From Mesorhizobium sp. M9A.F.Ca.ET.002.03.1.2 (GTDB taxonomy: Bacteria; Pseudomonadota; Alphaproteobacteria; Rhizobiales; Rhizobiaceae): a DNA stretch of 64,000 bases. The stretch is taken from positions 4,643,001 to 4,707,000 of the forward strand of contig NZ_CP034443.1 in assembly GCF_003952365.1 (NCBI RefSeq), in the 5' to 3' direction. Below are positions 62,397 through 64,000 of this stretch, one piece after another; position 1 is the stretch's first letter; each line of letters opens with the position of its first letter. The notes below the pieces were generated by a model, which had not been told where the DNA came from, did no database searches, and saw only the letters and a program-made list of their open reading frames with translations. Position numbers and translations under genes: made by a program.

Positions 62397-63707
62397 ATGA
62401 GGGGCAGTTTCTCGACAATAACAAAGGCGTTTTCGGCAAGCGTGGTGGCCGCCGGCCTGCTGATGAGCGTCCCAGCCAAGGCGGCTGAGGACACGATCAA
62501 GGTGGGTATTCTCCATTCGCTGTCGGGGACCATGGCGATTTCGGAGACGACGCTGAAGGACGCCATGCTGATGCTCATCGAGGAGCAGAACGCCAAGGGC
62601 GGCCTGCTCGGCAAGAAACTCGAAGCGGTCGTCGTCGACCCGGCGTCCAACTGGCCGCTGTTCGCCGAAAAGGCTCGTGAGCTGATCTCCAAGGACAAGG
62701 TCGCGGCGGTGTTCGGTTGTTGGACCTCCGTGTCCCGCAAGTCGGTGCTGCCGGTGTTCAGCGAACTCGACAACATCCTGTTCTATCCCGTCCAGTATGA
62801 GGGCGAGGAGAGCGAGCGCAATGTGTTCTACACCGGTGCGGCGCCGAACCAGCAGGCTATTCCCGCCGTCGACTATCTGATGAGCGAAGACGGCGGTTCG
62901 GTGAAACGCTGGGTGCTTGAAGGCACCGACTACGTCTACCCGCGCACCACCAACAAGATTCTCGAGGCCTATCTGAAGGCCAAGGGCGTCGCCGCCGAAG
63001 ACATCATGGTCAACTACACACCGTTCGGCTTCTCCGACTGGCAGACCGAAGTCTCGGCGATCAAGAAATTCGGCTCGGCCGGCAAGAAGACCGCCGTCGT
63101 CTCGACGGTCAATGGCGACGCCAACGTGCCGTTCTACAAGGAGCTCGGCAACCAGGGCATCAAGGCGGAGGACATTCCGGTCATGGCCTTCTCGGTCGGC
63201 GAGGAAGAGCTTGCCGGCCTCGATACCGGTCCTCTGGTCGGTCACCTTGCCGCCTGGAACTATTTCCAGAGCGTCGATACGCCCGAGAACGAGAAGTTCA
63301 TCGCCGACTGGCACAAGTTCATTAAGAACGACAAGCGCACCACCAACGACCCGATGGAAGCCCACTATGTCGGCTTCAACATGTGGGTGAAGGCGGTCGA
63401 GAAGGCCGGCACCACCGATCCCGAAAAGGTCATCGATGCCGTGATCGGCGTCTCGGTGCCGAACCTGACCGGTGGTTATTCGACCATGATGCCGAACCAC
63501 CACATCACCAAGCCGGTGCTGATCGGCGAAATCCAGGCCGACGGCCAGTTCGAGACCGTCTCGCAGACGCCTGGCCTGGTGATGGGCGACGAGTGGTCCG
63601 ACTTTCTGCCTGATTCGAAGGACCTGATCTCCGATTGGCGCGCGCCTCTGTCCTGCGGCAACTTCAATGTCGCCACCGGCAAGTGCGGCGGCAAGGGAAC
63701 CAACTGA
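62397..63707 (+). CDS. urtA: Urea ABC transporter substrate-binding protein
   Basis: Periplasmic urea receptor of the UrtABCDE system. The 436-residue product has a signal peptide (ASVVAAGLLMSVPAKA, cleavage near residue 29) and a type I periplasmic-binding fold: IKVGILHSLSGTMAISET (residues ~34-51), DPASNWPLFAEKARELI, AVFGCWTSVSRKSVLPV, LFYPVQYEGEE and AHYVGFNMWVKAVEKAG. These match UrtA rather than the related branched-chain amino acid receptors. ATG 62397 has GGGAG eight bases before it. Preceded by a sigma-54 promoter and followed by urtB after two hairpins. Confidence 0.96.
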   Translation: MRGSFSTITKAFSASVVAAGLLMSVPAKAAEDTIKVGILHSLSGTMAISETTLKDAMLMLIEEQNAKGGLLGKKLEAVVVDPASNWPLFAEKARELISKDKVAAVFGCWTSVSRKSVLPVFSELDNILFYPVQYEGEESERNVFYTGAAPNQQAIPAVDYLMSEDGGSVKRWVLEGTDYVYPRTTNKILEAYLKAKGVAAEDIMVNYTPFGFSDWQTEVSAIKKFGSAGKKTAVVSTVNGDANVPFYKELGNQGIKAEDIPVMAFSVGEEELAGLDTGPLVGHLAAWNYFQSVDTPENEKFIADWHKFIKNDKRTTNDPMEAHYVGFNMWVKAVEKAGTTDPEKVIDAVIGVSVPNLTGGYSTMMPNHHITKPVLIGEIQADGQFETVSQTPGLVMGDEWSDFLPDSKDLISDWRAPLSCGNFNVATGKCGGKGTN

Positions 63708-63714
63708 TCCTCCC

Positions 63715-63799
63715 GGGTCTGACCGGTCGTGAATTCTCCACGACCCAGACCGCGTAGCGTCCGGGCGAACTCATCCTCTCCTCCAGTCCGCCCGGACGC
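63715..63799. other. Two stem-loops between urtA and urtB
   Basis: Stem 1: ggtctg...ggtcgtg (63716-63731) against cacgacc...cagacc (63739-63751). Stem 2: gcgtccgggcgaact (63757-63771) against agtccgcccggacgc (63785-63799), with one mismatch. There is no T-run after stem 2, so they are more likely mRNA-stabilising or attenuating structures than full terminators. Confidence 0.75.
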
Positions 63800-63832
63800 G
63801 AATTTCAACTCTTCAAGAGACGCCAGAAACCG

Positions 63833-64000
63833 ATGATCTTCATCCGCGCGATTGGCCTGACGCTGCTCCTTCTCCTGGGGATGCTGTTGCAGTCGAACGC
63901 CGCCGAAGCCGATCTGCGCGCCATCATCGCCAAATTTGCCTCTGCCTCGAATTTCTCGGCGATCGAAGCTGTCGTGCACGAGCTCGCGGCCACCGGCGAC
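63833..64000 (+). CDS. urtB: Urea ABC transporter permease, N-terminal part (cut by the window edge)
   Basis: The first 56 codons of a gene starting ATG 63833. The N-terminus has a signal-like helix (FIRAIGLTLLLLLGMLLQ) and then ADLRAIIAKFASASNFSAIE, the extra periplasmic segment that precedes the permease part in rhizobial UrtB. The order after urtA supports it strongly. The rest lies outside the window. Confidence 0.85.
   Translation, partial: MIFIRAIGLTLLLLLGMLLQSNAAEADLRAIIAKFASASNFSAIEAVVHELAATGD

Overview
The window looks like a stretch of chromosome from a rhizobial alphaproteobacterium of the Hyphomicrobiales, most likely Mesorhizobium or a close relative. The evidence is high-GC coding sequence with strong third-position GC bias, a giant growth-pole-ring (GPR/RgsE-type) protein, a CckA cell-cycle hybrid kinase, a malic enzyme fused to a phosphotransacetylase-like domain, a DUF2865 protein, a urea ABC transporter (urt), and several families of short palindromic intergenic repeats of the kind scattered through Mesorhizobium genomes. 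The species assignment is inference. I saw no rRNA, no convincing tRNA, no CRISPR array, no transposase and no prophage. Nearly all genes are ordinary chromosomal genes; the accessory signal is a toxin-antitoxin pair, an AT-richer methyltransferase, one frameshifted ABC transporter and the repeats.

Layout. 0-12 kb: class II DAHP synthase, a ParD/ParE-like toxin-antitoxin pair with a palindromic operator, a DHFR-like reductase, a zinc-ribbon methyltransferase, a GFA-domain protein, diacylglycerol kinase, two DUF1801 proteins flanking an arginase-fold protein with altered metal ligands, an overlapping DUF1003-DedA pair, a Tag-like glycosylase, glutamine-dependent NAD synthetase and a GNAT acetyltransferase. 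12-20 kb: an ABC exporter split by a one-base frameshift, an inverted repeat, glutamyl-tRNA synthetase, DUF2865, MAPEG and malic enzyme. 20-32 kb: a FecR plus CHASE2-adenylate cyclase pair, a short-chain dehydrogenase, an LpxH-like phosphoesterase, an MFS transporter facing a dipeptide epimerase, and a four-gene Mla-type lipid transport operon.

32-46 kb: the 2174-residue GPR-like protein with nearly identical 282-bp internal repeats, a divergent HPt protein, a 2Fe-2S ferredoxin with a nearby ferredoxin-NADP reductase, a 14-helix MFS pump, a DUF922 protein and the folP-folB-folK folate genes. 46-58 kb: DUF924, a Kef-type antiporter, two small exported proteins, YcjF/YcjX, a SixA-like phosphatase, a DksA with a zinc-free type of finger (CxxT/SxxA), a FliO-like membrane protein and CckA. 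58-64 kb: a nucleoside phosphorylase, a ribbon-helix-helix protein, a VOC protein, a Tat-exported gluconate-dehydrogenase-type small subunit with its GMC flavoprotein, and the start of the urea transporter operon behind a textbook sigma-54 promoter.

The most interesting items are the recently amplified repeats of the GPR-like protein, the modified arginase-fold protein, the GMC/subunit-3 pair with a cysteine cluster but no cytochrome gene, the FecR-CHASE2-cyclase module, and the intergenic repeat families, of which five are present in two or three copies or in paired arms. All start sites, alignments and identity counts were made by eye.
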